Shown piece after piece: positions 48,725-58,377 of a DNA stretch of 64,000 nt. Origin of the DNA: Aequitasia blattaphilus (GTDB taxonomy: Bacteria > Bacillota > Clostridia > Lachnospirales > Lachnospiraceae); assembly GCF_024721305.1 (NCBI RefSeq), contig NZ_JAMXOD010000001.1, positions 124,001 through 188,000 of the forward strand, written 5' to 3'. Every line of letters begins with the position of its first letter. The first letter of the stretch is position 1. Below the pieces are notes generated by a model, which was given only the letters and a program-made list of their open reading frames with translations, did not search any database and was not told where the DNA came from. The position numbers and the translations under genes are program-made.

Positions 48725-49750
48725 TTAGACTAATTCTTTCGTAATAATCTCGACGGGGATTTCAAAAAAATGAGAGGATGGTCTTTGTTTTTTCATAAGG
48801 TAGTCAAAAAGTTCTTTGACCAATTGGTACCCTTGTACTTCAGCACTTTGGCTTAAAACAAAATCAAGTGAGTCATCCTCCAAAAGCTTCTCTGTTTCTG
48901 GAACTAAGTCATGGCAAATCAGCCGCGTATTATAAAGGCGATTAACAAGCGACAAAGCGTTAACGGCGCCATCGCAACCGCTACTGGTGAGATAAATTCC
49001 GTCAATTTCAGGATAGAGGTTACAGTATTCTAATGTCAATTTGAAAGCCTCGTCCCTTTTATCTTGGTTTTCCCTAATTTCCAAAATTTTAAAAGGATTT
49101 TTACACTGGGATATTCTTTGTGTAAAGCCTTCTAACCGATCTTGGTGGCAAGACAATTCACGAGAACTGGTAATAATACAGATGTTTCCACCGGCAGGTA
49201 ATAATTTTTCCATCAACCCTGCAGCAATGCGTCCTCCTTTGACGTGATCTTGTCCAACGTAACGAAAGTCTTGTATGCCTTCTAATTTTGAATTCCAAGT
49301 TAAGATAGCAATGCCATTTTTCGCTAATTGGTTGGCTTTGAGGATTACTTGTTCGTCGTCAAGTGGAATGAAAGCGATTCCCTCTACGCCCAAAGTTTCC
49401 AATTCGCTTAGAATGCTTACGAGTTCGGCGGGTTCTAATGTGGTTAGCATCTTGACTATAATGGTGAAGCCGAATTGACTATACTCTTGTTCGGCTCTTC
49501 GTATACCGTGCAGAATTGTCTGGATAAATGGATTGTGATCGGGGGTTAATATGATTCCAATCTTCATTGGTTCCTTGCTTTGCACCAGTGCTTTGCCTAG
49601 AAGATTAGGTTGATAATTTAATTCCTCGATAATTGTTTCAATTCTATCACGAGTTTCCTTTTTTACACCGGGTCTATGGTTTATGACTTTATCTACGGTG
49701 GCACGAGAAACATTTGCTAACTGTGCAATTTCTTTAATTGTTACGGACAT
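48725..49750 (-). CDS. LacI-family repressor of the sugar ABC locus
   Basis: A 341-residue repressor. The LacI HTH is TIKEIAQLANVSRATVDKVI with the hinge region before NYQPNLLGKAL; the rest is a periplasmic-binding-protein fold (IGIILTPDHNPFIQTIL to the C-terminus). The start at 49750 has AAGGAG ahead; the longer frame adds 46 hydrophobic residues without a ribosome site. It is divergent from the ABC transporter genes and probably binds the 22-base palindrome at 49960. A palindrome around TACGTA at 49779-49790 could give autoregulation. Confidence 0.88.
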   Translation of the reverse strand: MSVTIKEIAQLANVSRATVDKVINHRPGVKKETRDRIETIIEELNYQPNLLGKALVQSKEPMKIGIILTPDHNPFIQTILHGIRRAEQEYSQFGFTIIVKMLTTLEPAELVSILSELETLGVEGIAFIPLDDEQVILKANQLAKNGIAILTWNSKLEGIQDFRYVGQDHVKGGRIAAGLMEKLLPAGGNICIITSSRELSCHQDRLEGFTQRISQCKNPFKILEIRENQDKRDEAFKLTLEYCNLYPEIDGIYLTSSGCDGAVNALSLVNRLYNTRLICHDLVPETEKLLEDDSLDFVLSQSAEVQGYQLVKELFDYLMKKQRPSSHFFEIPVEIITKELV

Positions 49751-49778
49751 CGTGATTCTCCTTACTATCAAGTATTTT

Positions 49779-49790
49779 ATATACGTATAT
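49779..49790. promoter_or_regulatory. palindrome upstream of the LacI-family gene
   Basis: ATATACGTATAT, a perfect 12-base palindrome with the central CG common in LacI-family operators, 28 bases before the repressor start. Confidence 0.35.
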
Positions 49791-49923
49791 GCTATCATAA
49801 ATATCGAAATGTGTCTACTAATACGGCAAAAAAATATATACGAGCACATTGAATAAGCAATAAAAACTAACGATGAGTAAAAATGCACAAAAAAAGAAAG
49901 AAATTAGTGTGAATAATTACAGA

Positions 49924-49952
49924 TTGCACAGTGAAATAGAGTGTGATAGTAT
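49924..49952 (+). promoter_or_regulatory. promoter of the sugar ABC operon
   Basis: TTGCAC and TAGTAT with a 17-base spacer; predicted start near 49959, at the edge of the operator. Confidence 0.55.
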
Positions 49953-49959
49953 ATGAATT

Positions 49960-49981
49960 AAATTGAGCACGAGCACAATTT
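49960..49981. promoter_or_regulatory. LacI-family operator
   Basis: A 22-base palindrome of the form AAATTGnGCnCG with the mirror half CGnGCnCAATTT, central CG at 49970-49971. It starts right at the predicted transcription start, the usual place for a blocking LacI-type repressor. Confidence 0.65.
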
Positions 49982-50006
49982 GTAAAAAGCGAGAAGGAGA
50001 AAGATT

Positions 50007-50873
50007 ATGAAATTTGGTACGAGTTATTCTTACTGGGGAAATGTATGGAGTTGTAATTATTGTGAAGTAATAGAGAAAGTGGCAAAGATTGGCTTTGACA
50101 TGTTAGAAGTTGGAGCTGATCATTTATATCATATGGATGATGATGAGTTAGAAAAGTTACGTAAATTAGCAATAGAATATGGTGTCGAGCTGGTTGCGAA
50201 CAGTGGACCGGCAAAAGAATATGATTTGGCCAATAAAGATAAGAATATTCGGGAGAACGGTATTTCATTTTTTGAAAAAGTGATGGAACAGATGAAAAAG
50301 ATAGATAGTCATAAATTGATTGGGGCAATTTATTCATTTTGGCCAAGTGATTTTATGGAAACGGATAAAGTTATTGCGTGGGAAAGAAGCATTGATTCCT
50401 TGAAAATACTTGCAAAGAAAGCAGAAGCCATGGATATACATATATCCCTGGAAGTTTTAAATCGCTATGAAACTTTTATACTAACAGATTGTAAAGAAGC
50501 GAAAAAGTACTGCGAGCAGGTGGGTAGCCCGAATATAGATATTCTATTGGATACCTTCCACATGAATATCGAAGAGGATAATATGGCAGAGGCAATTCGT
50601 GAGTGCGATGCTATGCTTGGTCATTTCCATGTAGGAGAAGGAAATAGAAAATTACCGGGCATGAACAATTCGATTGATTGGGATGCAGTTGCGCAAGCAT
50701 TGAAGGACATTGCTTATAATAAAGGCGTGGTAATGGAGCCATTCATGATTTCGGGCGGTGAAGTTGGAAGAGATATAAAAGTATGGCGCGATTTAAGTGA
50801 AGGTGCATCTCAGGAACAACTTACTATGCACATAACCGAATCGTTACGGTTTCTAAAGAAAAAGTTTTTGTAA
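50007..50873 (+). CDS. ketose 3-epimerase-like TIM-barrel protein (allulose/tagatose epimerase type)
   Basis: A 288-residue sugar isomerase/epimerase. The four metal and catalytic positions of D-allulose (psicose) 3-epimerases are present: E149 in SLEVLNRYE, D182 in LLDTFHMNIEED, H208 in GHFHVGEGNRK and E244 in VVMEPF. Lengths and spacing agree almost exactly with the C. cellulolyticum enzyme as I recall it. First gene of the operon; it probably converts the imported rare sugar to a kinase substrate. Exact sugar not fixed. Confidence 0.82.
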   Translation: MKFGTSYSYWGNVWSCNYCEVIEKVAKIGFDMLEVGADHLYHMDDDELEKLRKLAIEYGVELVANSGPAKEYDLANKDKNIRENGISFFEKVMEQMKKIDSHKLIGAIYSFWPSDFMETDKVIAWERSIDSLKILAKKAEAMDIHISLEVLNRYETFILTDCKEAKKYCEQVGSPNIDILLDTFHMNIEEDNMAEAIRECDAMLGHFHVGEGNRKLPGMNNSIDWDAVAQALKDIAYNKGVVMEPFMISGGEVGRDIKVWRDLSEGASQEQLTMHITESLRFLKKKFL

Positions 50874-50885
50874 GGAGGTACAAAA

Positions 50886-51824
50886 GTGGCAGAAGTTTGG
50901 ATTATGGGTGAAATGATTGTTGAGATTATGAGGGAGAAAGAAGATGTTTCGTTGGATGTTGAGGGAACATTTAGAGGACCTTACCCAAGCGGAGCACCAA
51001 CAATTTTTATTGATACAGTAGCTAGATTGGGACATAGTGCCGGTATTATTGGCGGGGTTGGGAATGATGATTTTGGAAAAAACTTATTGGACAGAATGCA
51101 GAAGGATGGTGTGAATATTTCTCAAGTGATTAAAAGTGATGAAAAATCCACCGGGGTAGCATTTGTGACTTACTTTTCAGATGGATCGAGAAAATTTATT
51201 TTCCATATGGGAAATACTCCGGCAGTGGAAGCAAAAATGCCAGCGGAAGATATCTTTGATGGTATTAAATATTTTCATATTATGGGATGTTCGTTGATGG
51301 CAAGTAAAGCATTTGCAAAGGAGATTGTCAAAACAATGAAGTTGGCAATTCGCAGAGGTGCAAAAATATCTTTTGACCCCAATATACGAAAGGAGCTTTT
51401 ACAAGATGATTCAGTGAATCAGGTGGTTGCAGAAGTCGTAAAACATACGAATATTTTCATGCCTGGAGTTGAGGAGTTACTTAGTATAACTGGCAAGAAG
51501 GATGTAAAAGAGGCGATTTTACAGTGTTTTGAAAATGAGAAGTTAGAAATACTGACTTTAAAAAATGGATCCCAAGGGTGTACGGTGTATACGCGTGGTG
51601 AAACGCTACAGGTGGGAGTATATCCGATTATCCAAAAAGATGCGACTGGGGCAGGAGATAGTTTTGATGGAGCCTTTATTAGTGGATTGTTAGAAGGAAA
51701 ATCATTATTGGACACTACAAAAATGGCTGCTGCTGCTGGTGCCCTAAACGCAGCAGAATTTGGCCCGATGGAGGGGAAAATAAATCAAGAAACAATACAA
51801 AGAATCATAAATGAAAATGCCTGA
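50886..51824 (+). CDS. PfkB-family ketose/sugar kinase
   Basis: A 312-residue ribokinase-fold kinase starting at GTG with AAGGAGG 7 bases ahead. PYPSGAPTIFIDTVARLG forms the sugar-binding region, FDPNIRKELL the Asn/Asp pair, and DATGAGDSFDGAFISGLLEG the catalytic GAGDS motif. It likely phosphorylates the sugar produced by the epimerase, 12 bases upstream. A fructokinase, allulokinase or ribokinase role are all possible. Confidence 0.85.
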   Translation: MAEVWIMGEMIVEIMREKEDVSLDVEGTFRGPYPSGAPTIFIDTVARLGHSAGIIGGVGNDDFGKNLLDRMQKDGVNISQVIKSDEKSTGVAFVTYFSDGSRKFIFHMGNTPAVEAKMPAEDIFDGIKYFHIMGCSLMASKAFAKEIVKTMKLAIRRGAKISFDPNIRKELLQDDSVNQVVAEVVKHTNIFMPGVEELLSITGKKDVKEAILQCFENEKLEILTLKNGSQGCTVYTRGETLQVGVYPIIQKDATGAGDSFDGAFISGLLEGKSLLDTTKMAAAAGALNAAEFGPMEGKINQETIQRIINENA

Positions 51825-51845
51825 TAGAAAAGGTAGGGAGGTATT

Positions 51846-53336
51846 ATGGAAAAGGATATCAAACTTGAACTGGTAGGAATATCAAAAAGTTTCCCCGGTG
51901 TAAAGGCATTGGATGGTGTAGATATTGTTCTGCGTAAAGGTTCAGTGCATGCAGTTGTTGGAGAAAATGGTGCTGGTAAATCAACTTTGATGAAAATAAT
52001 TAATGGGTTGTACAAAAGAGATGCAGGTACGGTTCGTTTGGATGGAAAAGAGGTAATGTTTTCAGGACCGATGGAATCCTCGGAAGCAGGAATTGCAATG
52101 ATATATCAAGAATTAAATTTTTTCCCGGAGCTTTCAATTGCAGAAAATATATTTATGAAAAGACAGCCAGGTAAAACCGGCATTGTAAACTGGAAGACAA
52201 TGGTGGAAGAAACACAACGGATTCTTGATGCAAACGAGTTGTCTTATGATCCCAAAATGAAAATAAAAAATTTGCCGATTGCCAGTATTCAGATGCTTGA
52301 AATTGTAAAAGCAGTTGCTTTTAAAGCACAAGTCATTATTATGGATGAACCAACCTCGTCAATATCTGACAAAGAAGTGGCATTACTTTTTAAAACAATT
52401 GAACGATTGAAAAAGCAGGGAATTAGTTTTCTATATATCAGTCATAAAATGGAAGAGATATTTAAAATAGCAGATGATATCACGATTATTCGTGATGGTA
52501 AAACGATCATCTCGGGGGCAGTATCAGATTTTGATGAAGATTCTATTATTGCCCATATGGTTGGTCGATCTATCGACAACATTTATCCGAAAGAAAATAT
52601 ACCGATTGGAGAAGTTGCATTTGAAGCAAAACACTTATCAAGTAAGGGAATGTTTGAAAAAGTATCATTTGATGTTAAAAAGGGTGAAATAGTTGGACTG
52701 GCAGGCTTAGTAGGAGCAGGAAGAAGTGAGGTGTGCCGAGCAATATTTGGATTGGATTCGTTGGATTCAGGTGAGATTTTGTTGAATGGGAATGCCTATA
52801 AACCGAAAGATGTTACTCATGCTATAAAAAATAAGATTCTCATGATTACTGAAGATCGAAAAAAAGAAGGTATTGTAGGTGTTAGAAGTTGCCGTGAAAA
52901 CATCACCCTTACAAGTCATCATATTCGTAAAGGGATATTAATGGATTTGAAAAAGGAAATTAAAGAGGCAACCGAAATGTCGAAGAAACTGAATGTAAGA
53001 TTTGCAGGTATCGAAACTCCGATTGGGTCATTAAGCGGAGGGAATCAGCAGAAGATACTTTTGGCTAGATGGTTGATGCTGGAGAGTAACCTATTGATTT
53101 TGGATGAGCCAACAAGAGGAATTGATGTTGGAGCGAAATTAGAAATATATAATATAATAATTGATTTGGCAAAGAAGGGTTACTCAATATTGATGATTTC
53201 CTCAGAACTGCCGGAGTTACTGGGGATGTGTGACAGAATTTATGTAATGAGTCAAGGGCGTGTTACGGGCTGTTTGGAGCGTGAAGAGTTTGGTCAAGAA
53301 GAAATCATGCAGCTGGCAACTCGGTTGGTTAAATAG
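51846..53336 (+). CDS. sugar ABC transporter ATPase, RbsA type
   Basis: A 496-residue ATPase with two nucleotide-binding domains in one chain, as in RbsA/MglA. First domain: Walker A GENGAGKSTLMK and Walker B IIMDEPTSSIS. Second domain: degenerate Walker A GLVGAGRSEVCR, signature LSGGNQQKILLARWL and ILDEPTRGIDVGAK. It energises uptake by the permease encoded 29 bases downstream. Confidence 0.95.
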   Translation: MEKDIKLELVGISKSFPGVKALDGVDIVLRKGSVHAVVGENGAGKSTLMKIINGLYKRDAGTVRLDGKEVMFSGPMESSEAGIAMIYQELNFFPELSIAENIFMKRQPGKTGIVNWKTMVEETQRILDANELSYDPKMKIKNLPIASIQMLEIVKAVAFKAQVIIMDEPTSSISDKEVALLFKTIERLKKQGISFLYISHKMEEIFKIADDITIIRDGKTIISGAVSDFDEDSIIAHMVGRSIDNIYPKENIPIGEVAFEAKHLSSKGMFEKVSFDVKKGEIVGLAGLVGAGRSEVCRAIFGLDSLDSGEILLNGNAYKPKDVTHAIKNKILMITEDRKKEGIVGVRSCRENITLTSHHIRKGILMDLKKEIKEATEMSKKLNVRFAGIETPIGSLSGGNQQKILLARWLMLESNLLILDEPTRGIDVGAKLEIYNIIIDLAKKGYSILMISSELPELLGMCDRIYVMSQGRVTGCLEREEFGQEEIMQLATRLVK

Positions 53337-53365
53337 TGTTAAAGGAAGATTAGGAGGATAAAAAC

Positions 53366-54340
53366 ATGAAATTGAAAACGAAACCAAATCTGAGTAAATA
53401 TTCGTTGATACTGATTTTAATCGGTATGATTGCAATTTGCTCGCTCTTGTCTGAGAATTTTCTGACCAGAGCAAATATTACCAATATTTTTAAGCAGGTT
53501 AGTATAGTAACAATATGTGCATTTGCACAAGGGATGATTATTATTTCGGGTGGAATTGATTTGTCAATTGGATTTTTGGCTGGGATGTCTGGAACTTTTG
53601 CCTGTATTATGTATGTTTCAACAGGGAATTTGCTAATTGCATTTCTGTTCGGTTTGTTATTAGGTGCAGCAGTGGGAGCAGTAAACGGGTTATTTGTGGC
53701 ATATTTTGATTTACCACCATTTATTGTTACGCTGGCAATGCAGTCGGTATGTTTCGGAATAATTTGTTTATATACGGGTGGACAAAATGTTTACAAAATA
53801 GGAGGATTTAAAGTACTAGGTCAAAGCAGTGTGGCTGGAGTTATACCTATTACTGTTGTATTTATGCTGGTAATGCTTTTAATTACTCATTTCGTTTTAA
53901 AGTACACGAAATTTGGTCGCTATTTATATGCGATTGGTGGGAACCCAGAAGCATCAATCGCTGCGGGGATTCAGGTTTGCAAGGTGAAGTGGGCCGCGTT
54001 TATTGTATCCGGGTTATTTGCGGCCGTTGCGGGAATGGTTATGATGGGTCGCTTAAATGCAGGAATTCCAAGTGAAGGTGGTGGGTTTGAAACGGATGCA
54101 ATTACGGCTACGGTCATTGGTGGAACTAGCTTTTCAGGAGGTGCAGGTACTGCATTTGGTACATTCCTGGGTTCAATTATTATTGGTGTGCTAAATAATA
54201 TTATGAATCTGATGGGTGTGGATTCCTATCTACAGATGATTATAAAAGGATTCATTATTGTATTGGCGGTATTGGCAGATAGCTTGTCAAAGAAACAAAA
54301 GACGAGTGTCAAAATTATGGCATCAAGCTCTGATGCATAG
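53366..54340 (+). CDS. sugar ABC transporter permease, RbsC type
   Basis: A 324-residue membrane protein with eight to ten segments. ISGGIDLSIGFLAGMSGT is the conserved BPD_transp_2 entrance, and AIGGNPEASIAAGIQVCKVKW is the cytoplasmic coupling loop. Works with the upstream double ATPase and the downstream lipoprotein. Confidence 0.93.
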   Translation: MKLKTKPNLSKYSLILILIGMIAICSLLSENFLTRANITNIFKQVSIVTICAFAQGMIIISGGIDLSIGFLAGMSGTFACIMYVSTGNLLIAFLFGLLLGAAVGAVNGLFVAYFDLPPFIVTLAMQSVCFGIICLYTGGQNVYKIGGFKVLGQSSVAGVIPITVVFMLVMLLITHFVLKYTKFGRYLYAIGGNPEASIAAGIQVCKVKWAAFIVSGLFAAVAGMVMMGRLNAGIPSEGGGFETDAITATVIGGTSFSGGAGTAFGTFLGSIIIGVLNNIMNLMGVDSYLQMIIKGFIIVLAVLADSLSKKQKTSVKIMASSSDA

Positions 54341-54368
54341 GCAGAGAAAAATAAAGGAGGAAAATTTA

Positions 54369-55379
54369 ATGAGAAAGAAAAGAGTTTTAAGCGTGCTAAT
54401 GGTAATGGTGATGGCAATATCCATGCTTGTTGGATGTGGAAAATCAGCAGGAGGAAGTGAAGCAGGTGACAAGAAGGAGAGTAAGAAAGACGTTTTCAAA
54501 GTGGCATTTTTACCGACAGATATGTCTCTTACATTTGCATCGTGGTTAGCAAGTGAATTGCAAACTGCATTTGAAGGCTATGATGATATGGAATTGACAG
54601 TCATTGACTCAAAAAATCAATTGGAAACACAGCTTAGTTCTATGGAAACTTGTGTATCTCAAGGATATGACTACATTATCTTGCTTCCAATCGAGCCAGC
54701 GGCAGAAGATGACATTGTACAAGGATATGTTGAAGATGGAACTCCAGTTATGATGATTAATCTTGACGACTTTGGTGTTGAAGAAGCTTCTAGTGTAATT
54801 GCGAACCCTTACGATCTTGGAACTGTAGTTGCGACACATGCAATGACATTGCTTGAAGAAGATGCTAATGTGGTAGTTTTATTAGGACCATCAGGCAATA
54901 CCGATTCTATAGAACGTCGTAAAGCATATGAAGATATCATGTTTCAAAAGTATCCTAATGTTACCATTTTAGATGAACAATTGGGGGATTGGGAGAAATC
55001 AAAAGGCATGGATTTGATGGAAAGCTGGATTCAGGTACATGGTGATAAAATTGATGCAGTTGTATCAATGAATGATGCAATGGCAATAGGTGCTTATGAG
55101 GCGGCAAAGGATGCTGGCCTAGCTGACAAAATGATGTTCTTTGGAGTAGATGGACTTGCTGATGCAGCAGTTTCGATAGAGGACGATGAGTTGACGGCAA
55201 CTGCACTACAAGATGCTAAGGTAATGGCAGAAGAAGGCGCACGTGTATGTCATGAAGTATTAACAGGAAAAAACGAAAAGGGCTTTGAAAAAGTTCAGAT
55301 TCCGGTTACACTAATTACAAAAGAAAATGTTGAGGAGTTCATTACGCGTTATAAAGAAAATGGAATGCTTACAGAGTAG
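54369..55379 (+). CDS. sugar-binding lipoprotein of the ABC transporter
   Basis: A 336-residue exported lipoprotein. The signal peptide (RKKRVLSVLMVMVMAISM) ends in lipobox LVGC with lipidated C23, followed by a Gly/Ser/Lys linker. The mature part is a type I periplasmic-binding fold (DVFKVAFLPTDMSLTFASWL, then NPYDLGTVVATHAM, and GVDGLADAAVSIED), like ribose, allose or galactose binding proteins. The start at 54369 follows AGGAGG. The ligand defines the pathway and cannot be read from sequence. Confidence 0.9.
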   Translation: MRKKRVLSVLMVMVMAISMLVGCGKSAGGSEAGDKKESKKDVFKVAFLPTDMSLTFASWLASELQTAFEGYDDMELTVIDSKNQLETQLSSMETCVSQGYDYIILLPIEPAAEDDIVQGYVEDGTPVMMINLDDFGVEEASSVIANPYDLGTVVATHAMTLLEEDANVVVLLGPSGNTDSIERRKAYEDIMFQKYPNVTILDEQLGDWEKSKGMDLMESWIQVHGDKIDAVVSMNDAMAIGAYEAAKDAGLADKMMFFGVDGLADAAVSIEDDELTATALQDAKVMAEEGARVCHEVLTGKNEKGFEKVQIPVTLITKENVEEFITRYKENGMLTE

Positions 55380-55419
55380 ATGTAGAAGAATGATGAACTG
55401 ACAATTGGAGGAAATATTA

Positions 55420-56439
55420 ATGAAACAAGCGATACTAACAGCACCAGAAACAATTGAATTTAGTGAAATCTCAAATCCAGATATTATGCCACATCAAATT
55501 CTGATAAAAGTTAAGAATATTGGGATATGTGGATCCGATATCCATGCATACTATGGGAAACACCCATTTATGTCATTTCCGATTCGACTAGGACATGAAA
55601 TGGCTGGAGAAGTTATGGAGTTCGGGAGTCAGGTGACAGGATATGAAGTGGGTGATCTCGTGACAATTATGCCACAAGAATTTTGTCATGAATGTGAACC
55701 TTGCCAACAAGGAAGGTATAATATATGTAATACGTTAGATGTTATTGGTTGTCAGACACCAGGAGCTGCTTGTGAATATTTTTCAGTTGATGCTGCATTG
55801 GTGAAAAAAATCCCTCTAGGAATGTCCGCTGAGATGGCGGCGACAATTGAGCCAGCAGCAGTAGGTGTTCATGCAGTACGTCAGGGGACTTCTGTGAAAG
55901 GTAAAAATGTTGTGGTTATGGGAGCAGGAACAATAGGGAATGTGACTGCCCAGGCGGCAATGGCTGAGGGTGCAAAAAGTGTTTTGATTACAGATCTTTC
56001 AGAATATCGTTTGGAGCTAGCGAAAAAGTGTGGAATACCCTATGGTGCGAATACAGGGAAGAAGTCTATGAAAGAAGCCATTGCAGATTCCTTTGGTTCC
56101 GAAGGAGCAGATATATTTTTTGAATGTATCGGAATTGGATCCGCAGTAAACCAAGCAATTGAATGTTCCAAGAAGGGGCATGATATTATTATTGTTGGTG
56201 TTTATGGTACAACACCTGAAATCAATATGGCCTGGGTGCAGGATCGTGAATTTCGGTTGATTGGTTCCTTGATGTATGTGGAAAAAGACTTCCAAGATAC
56301 AATTGATTATATGGCAGTGAAAAAAATCAATATGGAACCATTGATTTCTAAGGTGTTTTCTTTTGATGAATATGCAGAAGCATTTCACTATATTGAAGAG
56401 AACAAAGATACGAGCTTGAAGGTATTAATAGAAATGTAA
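55420..56439 (+). CDS. zinc-dependent medium-chain dehydrogenase (polyol/sugar type)
   Basis: A 339-residue MDR protein: catalytic zinc ligands in GICGSDIHAY and GHEMAGEV, structural zinc Cys cluster in EFCHECEPCQQGRYNIC, and the NAD motif VVVMGAGTIGNVTAQAA. It resembles sorbitol, galactitol-phosphate and threonine dehydrogenases. Position at the end of the transporter operon suggests oxidation of a polyol to a ketose or of a sugar intermediate. The start is the ATG at 55420 behind GGAGG. Confidence 0.85.
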   Translation: MKQAILTAPETIEFSEISNPDIMPHQILIKVKNIGICGSDIHAYYGKHPFMSFPIRLGHEMAGEVMEFGSQVTGYEVGDLVTIMPQEFCHECEPCQQGRYNICNTLDVIGCQTPGAACEYFSVDAALVKKIPLGMSAEMAATIEPAAVGVHAVRQGTSVKGKNVVVMGAGTIGNVTAQAAMAEGAKSVLITDLSEYRLELAKKCGIPYGANTGKKSMKEAIADSFGSEGADIFFECIGIGSAVNQAIECSKKGHDIIIVGVYGTTPEINMAWVQDREFRLIGSLMYVEKDFQDTIDYMAVKKINMEPLISKVFSFDEYAEAFHYIEENKDTSLKVLIEM

Positions 56440-56726
56440 GCAATACATAGCGTATTATTTATTATAGTTATCTGTGGGTGTACAGGTGACACAAAATTTG
56501 TCAACACTTTTTGTCCACTGATAGCTGAAACAAGCAACCGAAAGACTATGTTCATAGACAGCTGTGGTGCTGTGTTGGGTATTACAGATACTATACAGGT
56601 AAGAAATCTAGGGGGATTTAAAAAGAAGAGTTAGGGGGCATTGTCCAACAGTTACAGGTGGGATTGGTAAGGGAATGACGATGATTTTACATGTAACTGT
56701 TGGCAGTGCTGACACAAATTCTATTC
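56440..56726. other. 287-base non-coding gap with inverted repeat and IS-like remnants
   Basis: No gene is apparent. There is a perfect 12-base inverted repeat, CCAACAGTTACA (56645-56656) and TGTAACTGTTGG (56692-56703), with a 35-base loop and no T-run. Near the left end, TTTGTCAAC and TTTGTCCAC occur in tandem, and GACACAAA recurs at both ends of the gap; such repeats resemble ends of IS21-type elements. It lies between convergent genes. A degraded mobile element is possible; this is a weak call. Confidence 0.35.
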
Positions 56727-57188
56727 TTATAGATATGAGGTAAGAGAAATCATTTCCAATAAGCCTTGAGCGGTTTCGCTTCCCTTATTTCCAGCTTTGG
56801 TACCGGCACGCTCAATTGCCTGCTCAATGGTTTCTGTCGTTAAGACACCGAACATAACGGGAATATCTGCTTCCAAGCAAATGTGGGAGATTCCCTTAGC
56901 AACTTCGTTTGAGACTAGCTCATAGTGGGTGGTAGAACCGCGAATAACGGCACCGAGGGTAAGAACACCATCATATTTCCCGCCATCCACAATTTTCTTT
57001 GTAACATAGGGAATCTCAAAGGCTCCCGGTACCCAGTAAACATCTATGTTTTCTTCTGGCACACCGTGACGGAGGAGATTATCCTTTGCTCCAGATAACA
57101 GACTTGAGGTGATAAAATCATTGAAGCGAGATATCACAATTCCTACTTTAATATTTTTTCCTTGAAATGTACCTTCAAATGTATTCAT
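56727..57188 (-). CDS. ribH: 6,7-dimethyl-8-ribityllumazine synthase
   Basis: A 153-residue enzyme, penultimate step of riboflavin synthesis, forming icosahedral or pentameric shells. [45 protein letters not shown] and [20 protein letters not shown] are invariant segments. Last gene of the rib operon, 13 bases after ribBA. Confidence 0.95.
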   Translation of the reverse strand: MNTFEGTFQGKNIKVGIVISRFNDFITSSLLSGAKDNLLRHGVPEENIDVYWVPGAFEIPYVTKKIVDGGKYDGVLTLGAVIRGSTTHYELVSNEVAKGISHICLEADIPVMFGVLTTETIEQAIERAGTKAGNKGSETAQGLLEMISLTSYL

Positions 57189-57201
57189 ATGTTTTCCTTT
57201 C

Positions 57202-58377
57202 TTATAGAGACAAACGATGGTTGAATTTTTCTTGTTTTGTTTTCAAATAGTTGATGTTTTCTTTAAGGGGAGAAATCTGTAAAGGAATTTGCTCTACTAC
57301 CTTAACACCAGATTTTTCAAGAGAGCTTACTTTTTCCGGATTATTCGTTAATAATCGAATGTTATAAATTCCCAGGGATTTTAATATTTCAGCAGAAAAG
57401 GTGTAATCCCGTTCATCTGGAGCAAATCCTAATGCAATGTTTGCATCATAGGTATCCATTCCTTTTTCCTGCAATTGATATGCCAACAATTTGTTCTTTA
57501 ATCCAATGCCTCTTCCTTCCTGGCGGAGATACAGAATTGCACCCACTCCTTCTGCATGAATTAATTCCATGGATCGCTGTAACTGCGCGCCACAATCGCA
57601 GCGATGTGATTGGAAAATATCACCAGTTAAGCACTCTGAATGAATCCTTACCAGCAAGGGTTGTTGAGCATCCTGTATATTCCCCTTGGAAAGAAGCAAA
57701 TGCTCCTTTTTGGCTGCATCCTCGAAGAGTGTCAGGTTAAAGTCACCGAACTCAGTTGGAAGCTGAACCTTTATGGCCTCATCCTTTAAGAGATAGGCTG
57801 TTAAATCCTCTACCGTAATAAGAGGCAGCTCCCACTTCTTTGCAAGTTTTTTTAATTCATCTAAGCGAGCCATTGTCCCGTCTTCCTTTAAAATCTCACA
57901 AATGTAGGCAGCTTCATATCCGTCGGAGAGCTTGGCTAAATCAACGGCTGCTTCCGTATGTCCCCGGCGTTCCAGAACCCCTCCTTCCTTTGCAATAAGA
58001 GGAAAGATATGTCCGGGACGCAGAAAGTCATCACAAGAGGTGTTGAAATTTGCCAGTTGTCGAATTGTTTCAGCACGGTCTCCGGCTGAAATGCCAGTGG
58101 ATGTATTTTTATGATCAATACTAATGGTAAAAGCAGTCCGGTAAGGATCTGTATTATTCTCGATCATTTCCGTTAGATGAAAACGTGTTGCCAATGATTT
58201 TGAAATAGGAGCGCAGATTAAGCCTCGTCCAAATTTCGTCATGAAGTTAATGGTTTCGGGAGTTGCATATTCCGCAAGGCCGACCAAATCCCCTTCCGAT
58301 TCCCGGTCTTCGTCGTCTGCGACGATAATAAGTCCCCCTTGCTGCAAGTGTTTGATTGCTTTATCTATTTTGTTCAT
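57202..58377 (-). CDS. ribBA: bifunctional DHBP synthase / GTP cyclohydrolase II
   Basis: A 391-residue fusion. The N-terminal half (to about 200) is 3,4-dihydroxy-2-butanone-4-phosphate synthase ([27 protein letters not shown]). The C-terminal half is GTP cyclohydrolase II with zinc Cys in [15 protein letters not shown] and the [10 protein letters not shown] loop. Together they start both branches of riboflavin synthesis. The N-terminus overlaps the ribE end by 17 bases. Confidence 0.95.
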   Translation of the reverse strand: MNKIDKAIKHLQQGGLIIVADDEDRESEGDLVGLAEYATPETINFMTKFGRGLICAPISKSLATRFHLTEMIENNTDPYRTAFTISIDHKNTSTGISAGDRAETIRQLANFNTSCDDFLRPGHIFPLIAKEGGVLERRGHTEAAVDLAKLSDGYEAAYICEILKEDGTMARLDELKKLAKKWELPLITVEDLTAYLLKDEAIKVQLPTEFGDFNLTLFEDAAKKEHLLLSKGNIQDAQQPLLVRIHSECLTGDIFQSHRCDCGAQLQRSMELIHAEGVGAILYLRQEGRGIGLKNKLLAYQLQEKGMDTYDANIALGFAPDERDYTFSAEILKSLGIYNIRLLTNNPEKVSSLEKSGVKVVEQIPLQISPLKENINYLKTKQEKFNHRLSL

